Below, one piece after another: positions 11,770 to 23,960 of a DNA stretch of 64,000 nucleotides; within the stretch, counting starts at the first letter, position 1, and every line of letters begins with the position of its first letter. A program made the position numbers and the translations under genes. The DNA comes from Theristus sp. LFF4_11 (Eukaryota; Nematoda; Chromadorea; Monhysterida; Xyalidae): positions 82,305-146,304 of the forward strand of contig JASANC010004600.1 in the NCBI GenBank assembly GCA_030248135.1. The letters run 5' to 3'. The notes beneath the pieces were generated by a model. It saw nothing but the letters and a program-made list of their open reading frames with translations. It had not been told where the DNA came from and did no database searches.

Positions 11770-14700
11770 CTTTTCGCGTTTGTCGATGTGTTTCCGGCCG
11801 CTGATGAACGGACCAAAAACAGACATGCTTGTTGCAGTAAGTGAAAGTTTTTTTTCTGGACAGCGTTCTTGTTTATGGTGCGCTTATATTTTTATTTCGT
11901 TGGCGCGTTAGAAAATGCGCCAATACTCTGCTGGCGACTGGCGAGATTTTTGCGTTTAGACACCACTAGCAAAAAATGGCGACGGACGTGACACCCTGGA
12001 CCGGTGCCAACTTTTGTTAGAGGATTTGTGTAACGTTGGACCATATCCGACATCGTTTGTGCCATGTTCAGAACAGTGGATTACCAACACACCACTTTGT
12101 GAAAAGAGAAGGGGATACCCACGCAGTTTGAGTGTCATGTGGCCTCCCATTGCTGTGGCACGCACTCACCCCGCCCCCACCCCCCCCCCCACGGCCCCAT
12201 TCTCTCATCTTCGGCTTCAGTACTCGCCAGTCCGGCCTGCCCATGCGACCACCCCGATTACGCAATTCTTTTTTCCTTGGCTTATTTTGTTATTTAGGTG
12301 GTGTTTGTCGCTCTGGTCGTTGCGTCCAAAGCCGATGACGGTTTGCTGTTTCCTTTTTTTAACCATATAATTGCAAGAACAACCAACGTTTGCTGATTGG
12401 TGTCTCATTCTGACATGTTGACAAAAAAATGCTAAAGTATAAATTATTTACGTAGTTGATTACCGCAAAGTCTTGCATATAAGGTCTCCTTGTATGAATA
12501 TGAAAATCAAAAGTTTCTGAAAAAAGTGGAACTTTGTGTGACAACCTTATAAGTGAAAGGAGATCTTATAAAGCGAAGATTGGGAATTCCGGGCCTTACA
12601 AACGGGGTGGGATCTCGACCAAGTCAAAATTTTGTTTTTTTTTGTTTCCCGCCGTGTGACATTCCGCCCACTTTTGTGTGGGGGTTTTATAAGCGTAGGG
12701 CATCAGAAGCGGCCCGATCAAAAGCGGGTCGTTCAAAAGCGGTTCAAATAGCAGGTCGTTCATAAGCGGGCCATCTATAGCGGGTCACCTACCGTCATAA
12801 GCGGGTCGTCAATAGCGAGTCGCCCACAATCAAAAGCGGGCCGATCATAAGCGGGTCAATAATTGATCACCAGCGGGTCGGCCCAAATTATCATCAGCGG
12901 GCCATTTTTGTTTTGAACCTGTGCTGAGACACTGAATTAGACTATTAGACATTATTGTCATTCGTTTTGACAAATTGTTTCGTAACATGAAGTCTCTTCA
13001 TCGGGATGAGTGAACGAACACTTTGTGTGTTCTGTGTTCCGTGATTGAGCTGTGACGGCAGCACTGGCTGGTTGGCGCGTGTGTGTTTTTTCTTGACATG
13101 TAGAAAAGTCTCAAAACTTTCTACTCTGCATCATGATCATCAGCATCGGAGTGCCGTGCTATTTACGAGGGTGAAGAAATGCAGGCTTGCGTCGACGGGG
13201 TGTACGCGCTGTATGCGAACACGATGGCGAACACGTTAGTGGCGGGAAAAACGAATTAGGATAAAGTGCTGCTTCACTTGTACTGTCGACTACAGTCTAA
13301 TTCTGTAACATATTCAGCTAGCTGATTGGTTGGCGATCACGTGATGCGTGCATTGTTTGCAGATATTGCTGAGAAAGTAAACGACGTAAAATGGATTTAA
13401 GAAATTGGTAGAAAGAAACAGTTTCCGTCGACCATTGAATGCAGGCGTTTGGCTGCAGAATTCGCTGCATTCAAAGGACCAAGCAAAGTCAGGCCCAGAA
13501 GCTTACGTTTTCTGGTGAGCTTGACCAATTATCACAACCCTGCTCGTCGTTGTCGAGCTTAGGTTTAAAAGGATTGTTTGACTGCAAGACCGGCCAAACA
13601 AGCATTTATCTACAATAATTACATGTACTTCGGTATAGCAGCTTAGCGAATTTTATCTACCGCTGGCAGCTCAACACTGTTGTTAGCTATATGTTGTTAT
13701 GTTTTTATGTGTGCGTGAACGTTTGTTTGTGACGTTGCGACAGTGTTATAGTCGAGTAGACAGTCTTCAAGACAACGGCTTCACGTTTCAACGGTTTTAC
13801 CGTTTTTACGTTCTCTTTGCAGGAACTGCAGCAAGCCAGTCGACTTGATTGATGATTCCAACGTCACTTGTCTAATGGAGCGAATCGATGCATGGACAGA
13901 GGAGAACTGCACATCGCAGCTGCGACCGTACATAAAACGGGACATTGTCTCGTTGTACACGAACCCGAAGTTCTACTGTACTGAAGTCTACGAGAAGATC
14001 TACGCGCAGGATACATGTTTGGATGAGGCGTCAAACAGAAAATGTCAAAACGTTCACAGAGCGTTTGTTTGGCGTTCACTTTTTTTGTCGTCGCATCATC
14101 GTTCTCAAACGCAAACGAACGCGCGGGCGTGTTTCCCTTACAGTATGGCCGAGTAAATAAGGCAGTCCTTGTCTTCTCAATCAGGGCAAGATTAGTCCCA
14201 GACTAAGAGTTGCCTTTCTCAAGAATGCCAAGACTAGATTTGCCAGTCGTGTGTGCAAATGGACAAAGAACGAACAGAATAGCACGAATAACAAATTATT
14301 TTAAGAGCACGTCAAATTTGACAAACAATTGGATTTCTGAATGTCTTTTTCGTTCATTCAAATTTCGCGTGCTCCTTTGAACCCTGAAAAAGCTGCCACG
14401 TTTAATCGGCCATGCGTATGGGACTTTACACCGGCCAGTGTGTTGTGCGTTGTGCCGTGCGCACTGTTGTCATTCGGAGACATGAACGTCGGGCAAACCA
14501 TCCGGCTGTGTTGTTTCATTTCAGGATAGGAGGGCGTCGAATACCAGACAATTGCGGATATGACTACGACGCGTGTAAAAAAGCGATGGAAACTGCGGCA
14601 GACGAATGCAAATCGACCTTGAACGAGAACTTCGCACAATTTCTGTTTTTTGGGCTAGAGCTCGTGGTAACCGTCTATACCACTTCATCTTCTACAAACG

Positions 14701-16732
14701 TTTGATCGCAACAAAAGGAAATCGCAGCCCACCTGTTCACCCTTTTTGCTTGCAACATTCGGTCCTGATGAAGTTCAGGTGCTAACTGTTTGTGCGTAAC
14801 AACACAATGATTTTAAGCGAGAACTCAAATATTTTGTCTTTGATGACGGTTTAGTACCTTTAAACATAATTTATAGTTTTCTCCCTGTCTCCCACCTGAT
14901 CCAAAAACTCAAAGGTGCCAGACTCCGGTGGTTTGGCGTCGAAATTAATGTCCCTTATCGTCACGAAATCCAATATACAATGTACCTTCGGTACTAGAGA
15001 GACACGCCTGGAGGCGCCACAGCCTGGAGCTCACGCTCAGTTTGAATTGCTTTCATCCACCACGTCTCCGAAAATCAGTGAATCCCAATGAAAAGCAGTG
15101 AAAGAAAGTGAAGTCGATAAACTATAGTTTCGGTTTGGAGGCAGCACTGGCGGCGAAAGCATGCCATCCTCTGAAAGAGCATCGAACGCTGTTGTTTTTT
15201 TGGTTGTCTGTTTTTCTGTTTGGATTTCAACAAAACTAAGAGCTTATCGCTGAGCCATGGAGGCGGGGCCAAGAAATGGAAAACCCCAACAACTTCTTCC
15301 ACTGTTAACTCGGTCGCAGCCCGCTGGTTGCGTCTGCAGTCGTTTCCGTGACCATGCAAGTGAAATGAAAATTTTGAGAAAAAAAGTGACAAATGCAAGC
15401 AAGTACAAAAGGTGTACATGTAACGCCCTGGAAGTTTTTTTAATTCAATGCAGGATATTTACAAAATTTTATGATTATACGTACATTGTATTTCCATTAT
15501 ACCATTTGAAAAATAACGTGGTCGCTCAAGCAGTTCAACCGAAGCTTCTTTTGTAGATACCAGCTACGATGAGAGCACTGTTTTCTATGCGCGTGTCGAT
15601 GCCATCGTGTATGTTCCACGATTTCTCAGACAAACAAAAAGCCTGCTGGACAGATCATCTGAAGCCACCAGTTGAGACGTGTTTTGGCGAAACACTGTAA
15701 GTGAGGCACCAGCGCTCTCGCAGACGTGCTGTAGATGCAGATGCAGATTCAGATGCACTTGTTGAAACAGATGCACAAACACGTGCAAATGAATTTTTTT
15801 GCTTGAGTGAATGTTTTCTTTGCTCAAACATATACAGTGCATGTATTATAAATTTTTTAGATTCTGCGACTGAATGCGTGTGCACACGTACAAAAGAAAC
15901 TAATTTCAATGTTTATGTGACAATTAAAAATCGCCCAAGTGACTCGGCTGTTTAGGGGACTCGGTTCACTTTGCCAATTTTGAATTCCCGCGTCAAGCAT
16001 GAAACTGTCTACCTGTCTATGCGCGCATCGAGTCTCGGGACCAAAATGAAAGATCATATATTATCCTTTGGTTTTGAAAATTATTTACCTACACCTGTAC
16101 AGTACGGAATGGCCGAGTAAACATGGCAGCTTTTTTCAGGGTGCAAGGAGCGCGCGAAATTTGAATGAAAGATGAAAGACGTTCAGAAGCCAAGTTGTGT
16201 GCTAAATTAGACGCGTTTTTTCAGACTAATGGATTCTTCGTGCTATTCTGTTCATTCTTTCTCCTTTGCACACATCATTAGGAATTATGTTGGCATTTTT
16301 GAAGAAGACCACTCCTAGTCTGCGACTGATCCCACCTTGATGGACTGCCTTATTTATTCGGTCATACTGTACGTCTGCCTCGATACATGCGCACGCGTTT
16401 TTGCATCTGTATCAATAAGTGCGCATACACGAGCATCTGCACGCATTTACAAGTCGAGCATCTGCAGTGTTTTTCTGTGCGCGTGTATTATGGTTTCCTT
16501 CCACGTCGCAGCAGCTCTATAAATTTTGGCGTTTTCGGTCATCAGGCCATGCGCCGAAGGGCAAAATAAAACGGCGTTCGTGCAGCCGGACGTGCGCACG
16601 TGCGTGACAAACAAGATGTATGGCGACAATGGCACCGCAAAAGAAAATTGCACCGGTTTTTATCGGGACAATGTGGAACGCATTTTGGACGTGCTCAGCA
16701 TACCATCGTTCGTTGGTTTTTGCAAAAAATAA
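11770..16732 (+). CDS. Multi-exon Cys-rich protein, 5' end missing
   Basis: Seven exons join with consistent phase: 11770-11836, 11970-12125, 13144-13234, 13823-14043, 14548-14666, 15557-15696, 16546-16732 (stop TAA); 326 aa without a start. Paired cysteines recur in short helical stretches: CQLLLEDLC, CRAIYEGEEMQAC, CLMERIDAWTEENC, ACKKAMETAADEC, CMFHDFSDKQKAC. This spacing recalls nematode T20D4.11-like (DUF19) secreted domains; that assignment is an inference. Several N-glycosylation sites (for example NVT, NCT, NKT, NGT) suggest export, but the signal-peptide exon was not found. Introns carry a minisatellite, two MITEs and a dispersed repeat. The exon 5-6 join is the weakest, as a consensus GTAACC donor after ELV is assumed. 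Confidence 0.6.
12690..12905 (+). repeat. Minisatellite, ~17-bp AGCGGGTC units
   Basis: About twelve degenerate copies of a unit near AAAAGCGGGTCGATCAT, alternating AAAAGCGG, ATAAGCGG and ATCAGCGG. It lies in the 1.0-kb intron between exons 11970-12125 and 13144-13234 of the Cys-rich gene. Confidence 0.85.
13283..13365. mobile_element. MITE-2 fragment
   Basis: Left half of a MITE-2: CTACAGTCTAATTCTGTAAC followed by CAGCTAGCTGATTGGTTGG and GATCACGTGATGC. Lies in the intron before exon 13823-14043. Confidence 0.6.
14141..14416. mobile_element. MITE-1 (GGCCGAATAAA ends), copy 1
   Basis: Ends CAGTATGGCCGAGTAAATAA and TTTAATCGGCCATGCG inside TA at 14139-14140 and 14417-14418. Lies wholly within the intron between exons 13823-14043 and 14548-14666. 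Family copies at 16100, 36299, 36566 and 55553. Confidence 0.8.
15862..16065 (+). repeat. Dispersed repeat R, copy 2
   Basis: Matches the 8411 copy in block order, from CTGCGACTGAATGCG through CCAATTTTGAATTCCCGCG and GTCTATGCGCGCAT to CAAAATGAAAGAT. Lies in the last intron of the Cys-rich gene. Confidence 0.7.
16100..16369. mobile_element. MITE-1, copy 2
   Basis: TA-flanked ends CAGTACGGAATGGCCGAG and TTATTCGGTCATACTG. Shares the TGGCAGCTTTTTTCAGGGTG and TTCTTTCTCCTTTGCACAC blocks with the copies at 36299 and 55553. Lies in the last intron of the Cys-rich gene. Confidence 0.85.
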
Positions 16733-16984
16733 AAAAAAACACGTTGTGCAAACCCATCAAACATGTACTAATTAGCTGTAGGCAGGGCGTTTCCTCCCAC
16801 CCCCAAAATTTTTTGTTGCGATTTCAGGGGCTGAAACCGTAACAGAAGGGGGGTTTTCGGGTACGCTGAGCTCAAAAATCTTATTTACAAGTTTGCCCGA
16901 CGCTTCTACTGTGCCCTAAACGCGTATGCCATGGGGATGAGGAGGGAAAATTCCTTGATAATCAATTTTAAATGAAAAAACGCA

Positions 16985-18905
16985 CCACAAGGAACCTGAA
17001 ATCCTGTTACAAATACAAATCGAGGTCGCTGAGTCCGAATATGACGTTTATTTTGCCATACGACATACTCCGCGCCCTAAAAACGGCCTCTATAGGAACG
17101 GAAAGGGAAAAAATTGAAAAAATCGGAAACTAGCCAAAAAATTTTGAAAACTAAGCCATAAACACAAATCGAGGTCGCTGAATCCGACTATGACGTTTAT
17201 TTTGCAATACGAATTACTCCGCACCTTAATAACAAATTCTATAGGGACGAAAAGGAAAAAAATTAAAAAAAAATCGGAAACTAGTCAAAAACATCTGAAA
17301 ACAAAGCCATAAACACAAATCGTGGCCGCTGAGTCCGAATATGACGTTTATTTTGCCATACCAATTACTCCGCACCCTAAAAACAGTTTCTGTAGGGACG
17401 AAACGGGACAAAAAATTAAAAAATCGGAAACTAGTCAATTTTTTTTGAAAACTAAGCTATAAACACAAATCGAGGTCGCTGAGTCTGAATATGACGTTTA
17501 TTTTGCATAAAAATTACTCCGCACCCTAAAAACCTTTTCTATAGGGACGAAAAGGAAAAAAATTAAAAAATCGGAAACTAGTCAATTTTTTTGAAAACTA
17601 AGCTATAAACACAAATCGAAGTTGCTGAGTCTGAATATGACGTTTATTTTGCCATAAAAATTACTCCGCACTTTAAAAATGGCCTCTATAAAGACGAAAA
17701 AAATTAAAAAATCGGAAACTAGTCAAAAAAATTTGAAAACTAAATCATAAACACAAATCGAGGTCGCTGAGTCCGAATATTTATTTTTATTTAGTCCGAA
17801 CGTTTATTTTGCTATACGAATTACTCCGCACCCCAAAAATTTTTTTCGTCCCTACAGAGGCCGTTTTTAGGGAGCGGAGTAATTTGTATGGCAAAATAAA
17901 CGTCATATTCGGACTCAGTTGCCTCGATTTGTATTTATGGCCCAGTTTTCAAATTTTTTGATTAGTTTCCGATTTATTTAATTTTTTCCCTTTTCGTCCC
18001 TATAGAGGCCGTTTTAGGATGCGGAGTAATTCGTATGGCAAAATAAACGTCGTATTCGGACTCAGCGACCTCTATTTGTGTTTCTGACTTAGTTTTCAGA
18101 TTTTTTTTGACTAGTTTCCGATTTTTTCAATTTTTTTCCTTTCCGTCCCTATAGAGGCTGTTTTTAGGGCGCGGAGTAAATCGTATGGCAAAATAAACGT
18201 CATATTCGGACTCAGCAATCTCGATTTGTGTTTATGGCTTAGTTTTCAGATTTTTTTTGGCTAGTTTCCGATTTTTTCAATTTTTCCCCTTTCCGTCCCT
18301 ATAGAGGCCGTTTTTAGGGCGCGGAGTAATTCGAATGGCAAAATAAACGTCATATTCGGACTCAGCGACCTCGATTTGTGTTTATGGCTTAGTTTTCAGT
18401 TTTTTTTGGCTAGTTTCCGATTTTTTCATTTTTTCCCTTTCCGTCCCTATAGAGGCCGTTTTTAGGGCGCGGAGTAATTCGTATGGCAAAATAAACGTCA
18501 TATTCGGACTCAGCGACTTCGATTTGTGTTTATGGCTTAGTTTTCAGATTTTTTTTGGCTAGTTTCCAATTTTTTCAATTTTTTTCCATTTCCGTCCCTA
18601 TAAAAGCCGTTTTTAGGGCGCGGAGTAATTCGTATGGCAAAATAAACGTCATATTCGGACTCACCGACCTCGATTTGTGTTTATGGCTTAGTTTTCAGTT
18701 TTTTTGGCTAGTTTCCGATTTTTTCAATTTTTTCTCTTTCCGCCCCTATAAAAGCCGTTTTTAGGGCGCGGAGTAATTCGTATGGCAAAATAAACGTCAT
18801 ATTCGGACTCTGCAACTTCGATTTGTGTTTATGGCTTAGTTTTCAGATTTTTTTGGCTAGTTTCCGATTTTTTCAATTTTTTCCCTTTCCGTCCCTATAG
18901 AGGTA
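16985..18905. repeat. Palindromic satellite, ~149-bp units
   Basis: About six units in one orientation (16985-17845) face about seven in the other (17846-18905). The core GACGTTTATTTTGCCATA recurs at about 17043, 17192, 17342, 17491 and 17638; its inverse at about 17893, 18041, 18190, 18340, 18489, 18638 and 18787, a spacing of 147-150 bp. Right-arm units look more alike than left-arm units. No coding content; short frames in it are by-products. Confidence 0.95.
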
Positions 18906-19895
18906 AAAATACCGGTTTTTACCGGTAAAAAACGCGTATCTATACGCGTTTTTTTCAGATACGCGTTTTTTCCCAGGTCAAAATTTGGGTGACACGTCAA
19001 CTCCGGCCCACGCATTTCCGGCCCACGCATTAGCGTCCCGACATCTCCGGCCCACCCATTACCGTCCCACCCGTTACCGGCCCGACATTTCCGGCCCACT
19101 AATTTCCGGCCCACTCATTTCCGGCCCGCCCATTACCGGCCCACCCCAATAATCAGTTCTTCCTTTGCTGTTTTTTGCCACGGACAACGAAAATGAACTG
19201 AAACCGCACTCTAAACAGTACTGCCTGCTCACCGACATGCTTTCAACAAAAATACTTAAATTTTTTATTCCAGTTTTTGTTTTCGTTTCGCTCCGATTCG
19301 TTCATGACATTGGAAAAAAAGTTTCAGTTTGAATTTCGTCGATGAATCAGCTGATGTGTTTTTATTTATTGCTTTGTTCCGTATGCTTGTATGCCAGTAT
19401 TTGCTCATCGATCTTTCGCCTGAAAATAAAAATTGTCAAAAAATCTGTCAATAACAAAGTTCACACAAAATTCTGAGCCAAAAATTATGCAAGTTACATT
19501 TTTTGGGAAGTGCCTTCTTCAACCCATTTTCAGAAGAAAGCAGTTTTGATGAATAAAATTTGCTTTTTTTAATTGATTAAAAAGATTAATTGAAAAATCC
19601 GATTAAAAAAGAAATAAAAAATGCGAACCCCAATTCAAAGTGTTACCGCCTGCAAAACTGAGTGAATTTCTGAATGAAATATAGCGGTGGGTGGCTGTTG
19701 GCTGTTGAAGTCACTGAAAGCGAATTATTGGGCTGGGCCGGTAATGGGTGGGCCGGAAATGAGTGGGCCGGAAATGGATGGGACGCACATGAACGGGGCC
19801 GGTAATGGGTGGGCCGGAAATGGATGGGCCGGAAATGAGTGGGCCGGTAATGGTGGGCCGGAAACGCGTGGGCTGGAAATAACGGGACGCAAATG
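18906..19895. mobile_element. Foldback-like element with 15-bp subrepeat arms
   Basis: Left arm (about 18998-19146) is about nine copies of CCGGCCCACNCATTT; right arm (about 19727-19890) is about eleven copies of its inverse, GGGCCGGAAATGAGT. A unique AT-rich 580-bp middle separates them. Arms made of inverted minisatellites are typical of foldback (FB-type) transposons. Just before the left arm are nested palindromes (TACCGGTTTTTACCGGTA, ACGCGTATCTATACGCGT). No transposase, and no target duplication identified. Confidence 0.6.
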
Positions 19896-19904
19896 AACGC
19901 ACGC

Positions 19905-20520
19905 CGTAGCGCGCGCTGAAGCGCAGGCGTCAGGTTCCAGCATGAATGAAGGAGTGAAGCAGCGTCAGCCGCTGTATCATTTTAAAAACGTTGTTGTCCA
20001 TTCATGCAAGCGCGCGTCGAAGCGACTGAAGTGAAGCGGCTGACGCCCGCATTTGACGGCCCGACGTCAAACGCGGCCTTCACCGCGCGTCACCTGATCA
20101 CTATGATGAAGCTGCGCCTAGCACTTCATTTATGGAACTTGAATTGCTGACGTCACGCGGCGTCATTTCGCCACACGTTCATGAAGCAAAAACATCCATT
20201 CCATTCCATTCCATTCCACTCCATTCCATTTTATTTCGCGAAAAAGCAGGAAACTCCGATAAAAAAGAACAGCATGAAATTCGGAGACCCAATTCCAAGC
20301 ATAAAACATAGCAGCTTCACGTGTTAAAGTGGCGCCTGCGCTTCAGCGCGCGCGTCCATGAACGTGCGCGTGCCCTAAAAGGTGAAGCGCACTGAAACTG
20401 CGCGGGTTTTTTGCTTTATGGGTGTGTAACGAAAGTGACGCCTGCGCTTCAACCTCCATAAATGGCGCTTTTCGGCGCTGGCAATTGTCGCGCGTTGAGA
20501 ACCTGAATTGTTAGGTATTT
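19905..20520. repeat. GC-rich inverted repeat block and (CCATT)n
   Basis: GCGCGCGCTGAAGCGCAGGC near 19908 and its inverse GCCTGCGCTTCAGCGCGCGC near 20334 bracket about 450 bp. TGAAGCGC and GCGCTTCA words recur between and beyond them. A (CCATT)n tract occupies about 20189-20231. Possibly a small TIR element; no gene. Confidence 0.5.
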
Positions 20521-20569
20521 ATGAAACTGAAGTGTGGTTTTGAATTCTGCAGTTGGTTTTTTTTGCCAG

Positions 20570-20720
20570 ATGCTATGATGACAGCAATACCGAGTGTACA
20601 CAAGAAAAAATGTGGCAGACACCAAATACCGACTGCAGTAGCGAAGGTTTCTACAAGTTGGTCCAAATATTCAAATCGTTTGAACGAAGTTACGAATACA
20701 TATGTTGCAATTTAGGCTAA
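20570..20720 (+). CDS. Terminal exon of a Cys-rich protein
   Basis: After a TTTTTTTTGCCAG acceptor the frame reads CYDDSNTECTQEKMW and on to ICCNLG and TAA at 20718-20720 (49 residues, phase-1 entry). Cysteine spacing and composition resemble exons of the gene at 11770-16732, so this is probably the last exon of a related gene. Upstream exons would have to cross or precede the foldback and satellite block and were not found. Confidence 0.5.
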
Positions 20721-21113
20721 ATGAACCAGGTTACATGTACATTGCACACTAAAAACAAATATATCAGGTAGAAAAATCGACAGGTTTGTTGAGCTGCTTT
20801 GCATGGTGCTGTATCTCAGCTGAATATGTTCAGAACTGTTGAGCTGCTACAAAGATGGCTATGTTGAATTTCTATTGATCTTTTTGTTAGTTTTTCTGGC
20901 CAAACCACGAGACGTCTCTGTCCGGCTCTGACCAAAACGCCGAGCCCTCCCTTTCTTCAACATGCGTATTTTTCAGTCAAAACTTTGAGATCAAAAGCTA
21001 CACTTCAGAAACAATTTCGTGTCAAGTATGCTGACACCGAAGTGAATAAAAAAGAAAAATTTCGTACAGATTTGGCGCGAGGTATATGACGGTATGCCTA
21101 AATTCTCTCAAAG

Positions 21114-21236
21114 TGAACTTCACCATGCGTTGTGGCGAGCAGTTGGCCACCGCACTCCAAGAATGTCTCTCGTCCATTGATCACGACGGCGAAATATACA
21201 AAAGCATTCTGAAAGTCGCGAGATCTGAAGAGGAAG
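21114..21236 (+). CDS. Internal exon of a Cys-rich protein
   Basis: The exon opens after TCTCTCAAAG and closes at a GTCAGT donor; it reads MRCGEQLATALQECLSSID and on to ARSEEE. The C-x10-C helical pattern matches the neighbouring Cys-rich exons. Following exons were not identified. It may be the start of a second related gene, as the exon at 20570 ends in a stop. Confidence 0.45.
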
Positions 21237-21689
21237 GTCAGTAATATTGTAAAGTACAGTATGTTTGTTTAAACCTGTCGTTTCTTTCTTTCGCAGAATA
21301 AATAGCATACAGTACAGTGAGAATAGCGAATGTCTCGTGTTTGGCTAAATGAAACAGCCCATTTAAGGCTAAATACGGTTTTTATAACTCTGGTTTTATT
21401 CTTTTTTCTTCTCTGCAAGCTGTGTTCTGAAAAAAAGTGACAGGTTCTAACGAACATACTGTACAATGCGAGTCAAGGACAGCCCTGTGCCATTTTGCAT
21501 TTTCGCACAAAAGCTCACTACTTTTAGCAAACAGTTCTAATTGAAGCCAGAACATTTATGATATATCGGTAATTATTTGAAAAGCGAACTGAACCGTTCT
21601 TTTAAGATAGGTAGAAGTTCATTTACACATCATCCTGAACGTGCACAGAACGTCTGTCAACCAAAGCAGCATTGTGTTAAATCTTTTAT

Positions 21690-21860
21690 TTTAGCCTCGA
21701 GACTCAATGCGTGCATGGATAGGTAAACAGTTTCATGCATGACGCGGGAATTCCAAATTGGCAAAGTGACCCGAGTTCTCTAAATAGGGCCGAGTAACTT
21801 AGGCGACTTTGAATTGCCATATAAAGATTGAAACCAGTTTTCTTTCTGCGTTTACACACG
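21690..21860 (-). repeat. Dispersed repeat R, copy 3 (inverted)
   Basis: Reverse-orientation copy: CGAGACTCAATGCGTGCAT, AACAGTTTCATGCATGACGC, GGAATTCCAAATTGGCAAAG. No coding content. Confidence 0.65.
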
Positions 21861-22757
21861 CAAGAACTTTATAAAAATTTAATGGTAGGTTCTATGGGTA
21901 TCCTGATTAAATGGAGACCCGAGAACAACGACCCGTAGAGGACGACCGCGCCCGATGGCTCAGCAGATAATTGAGCTGGCTCACACTGTAGGATGAATTT
22001 CGATGAACGCAGTTTTTTTTTGGTGTTTCAAACCTATTTGGTTATTGGTTAGGAAGATTGTCAGTTATTTTTCTGCTTTACAAACTTTTTCTGCCTTTCT
22101 GCGGTTTTTATGCTCTGTGACGTCACATCTTTTACGGTTGGTTTTTTTCTGACAACAAAATGTCAATTTTTTCAACTGTTTGCATTAAGTTTTCTGAGAA
22201 ATCCAATGGAACACTATTGTGATTGCGATAACATATCCTTCCCACACTTCGTATGTTTTTTTTTAAATTAAAACACCTTGCACATAAGAGCGGTATGAAA
22301 TGCCATATGAGGCGCACAGTTCACTCCTGCATCAAAAGGCAAAAGATCTTTTGATCGTTACTCACCGCAACTCGCCAAACCCACGCAAATGATGGTCCAT
22401 ATTTACCGTCATCATTTCACGACTAAACTGCCCATCAAATCAATTCTATTTGTCAAACAAAATTTGGAATGGGTTGGTCAGCAGCAAACCTTTGAAAATC
22501 TTAAAAAAACAAAAAAATTAGCGAACAATAAAACTTAAAAAAAATTTGAACGCGGATAAAATGCAAAACCTCTAGCGGAAATCTGCGCGTTTTCAGTTTC
22601 CAAAACCTTGCAACTCACCAAACCACGAAGAGCCAAACATTTGATACACTATTGGAAATGCAAAGCGACATTTCGCACAAAAAAATGGCCCGAACGTTCT
22701 ATCCAACAATACAATTACTCCACAAAATAATAATAATAAAAATAAAATCAGCCTATA
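21861..22757. other. No gene recognised; possible tRNA-like stretch
   Basis: A CCCGATGGCTCAGCAGATAA stretch near 21948 resembles a polymerase III A box, but no B box or tRNA fold follows, so it is at best a SINE head. The rest is AT-rich with no supported frame. Confidence 0.35.
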
Positions 22758-22796
22758 CAAAGTGATCCAAAAGTAGTGGTGCCACTTTGAATCGCT

Positions 22797-23384
22797 CTAA
22801 AGGCGCGTTTAGCAATTAGTTTTTCTTACGTACGCACGGAACGCACGTCGTTCTAAATACGGGCGCAAAACAGTCGTTTCGTTTAAGTCACACGACAAAA
22901 CTGAAAACTGCGCACCGCATTTAGAACGACTGAAGTGTCGTGCGCACACACGGAGAACTAATTCGCGTGGGAAAAAGTCGTGTATGATGTCCGCACGTGC
23001 GGACGGACAAGCTTGCGCACGCGAACTAGAATTTCGTGCGCACATCCGTCGGACGACTTTTTGCTGCCTGCAGCAAAAAGTCGTCCGACAGTCGTGCGCA
23101 CGAAATTCTAATTCACGTGCGCATTTGTCTCGCATTTGTTTTTTTGCGTACGGAATGACAGTCGTTCTAAATCCCGTGCGCAAAACAGTAGTGTCGGACA
23201 GACGTAAGTCGTACGCATGAAAATCTAATTCGTGTGGGCACAAGTTTTCGTGCGTGCGCACGGACAGCGGACTAAATGCTGCGCGCAAAACAGTCGTTAC
23301 GTGCAAACGAAATTCGCGTAGCCATTTTTTAAGTTCGGTCTCCGTGCGTACGCACGAAAAACTAATTGATAAACGCGCTTTTAG
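22797..23384. mobile_element. Palindromic MITE inside the left mariner arm
   Basis: CTAAAGGCGCGTTTAGCAAT at the left faces ATTGATAAACGCGCTTTTAG at the right. The interior is dense in CGTGCG/CGCACG words and short inverted copies of GTCGTGCGCACG. It interrupts arm sequence that is continuous in the right arm of the host element. No coding content. Confidence 0.7.
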
Positions 23385-23819
23385 TCTTTAGTCTCTGAAA
23401 CTTTAGTCGCTTACTTAGAAAGCTCAAACTTAGACCTCCACCAATGTTTAGCCCAAACGAGAAAATATGGCCTCTGTGCGGAAGCAAAGTTCGAAAAAAA
23501 CGAATTTTTGCATGAAAACAGCATTTTTCTGTCTCACATCGGATTTATTCATCGATAACGTCAAGAAGGCAATACAACTATTGCTGCTTTCAATTTCCTT
23601 TCACACAACCGCGAAGATTTTCATTTTCACTCCTTTGCCTTATGCTAAGCGCGCGAAATAAGTGCGAATGTGCGCGAAACATCATGTGTTCGATGCGCTT
23701 GTACGTACGTGAGAGTTTAGTTTAGTTGCAGTGAAGTGTGTGTTTGTGAACACACAAAAACACTGAAAAAAAGTTGGGTGAGAGTTAGTTAAAAAAACCT
23801 TATAAGCTTAATATCCTAC

Positions 23820-23960
23820 TAATACCTGGCAGGTTTCGGCGCTTTAATTCAAGACCTGACTTGATGCAATCCCGGGGCGCCATAAACGCTTAAGCGTTCA
23901 TCCTTCGTGCAGATGCACCACCGGTCTTCAGTTGAAACCGGGATTGCCAGCTTAAAATTT
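23820..23960 (-). other. Structured RNA candidate 3' of the Penelope-like frame
   Basis: GCAATCCCGG (23866-23875) pairs with CCGGGATTGC (23938-23947), closing a region that also holds the palindrome AACGCTTAAGCGTT and a GTGCATCTGCAC hairpin; a three-way junction is possible. On the minus strand CTGAAGA and a CACGAAG occur at the junction. Penelope-like elements often carry hammerhead ribozymes in their terminal repeats, but the core here departs from the CUGANGA/GAAA rule at GAA-G, so this is only a candidate. Confidence 0.25.

Noticed and set aside
16985..18905. Phenylalanine-rich reading frames in the satellite
   Set aside because: They follow the 149-bp repeat and change frame with its length; no coding signal.
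22808..23340. Arg/Cys-rich frame of 165 residues on the minus strand
   Set aside because: It runs through a palindromic MITE rich in CGTGCG words and has a mirror frame on the other strand.
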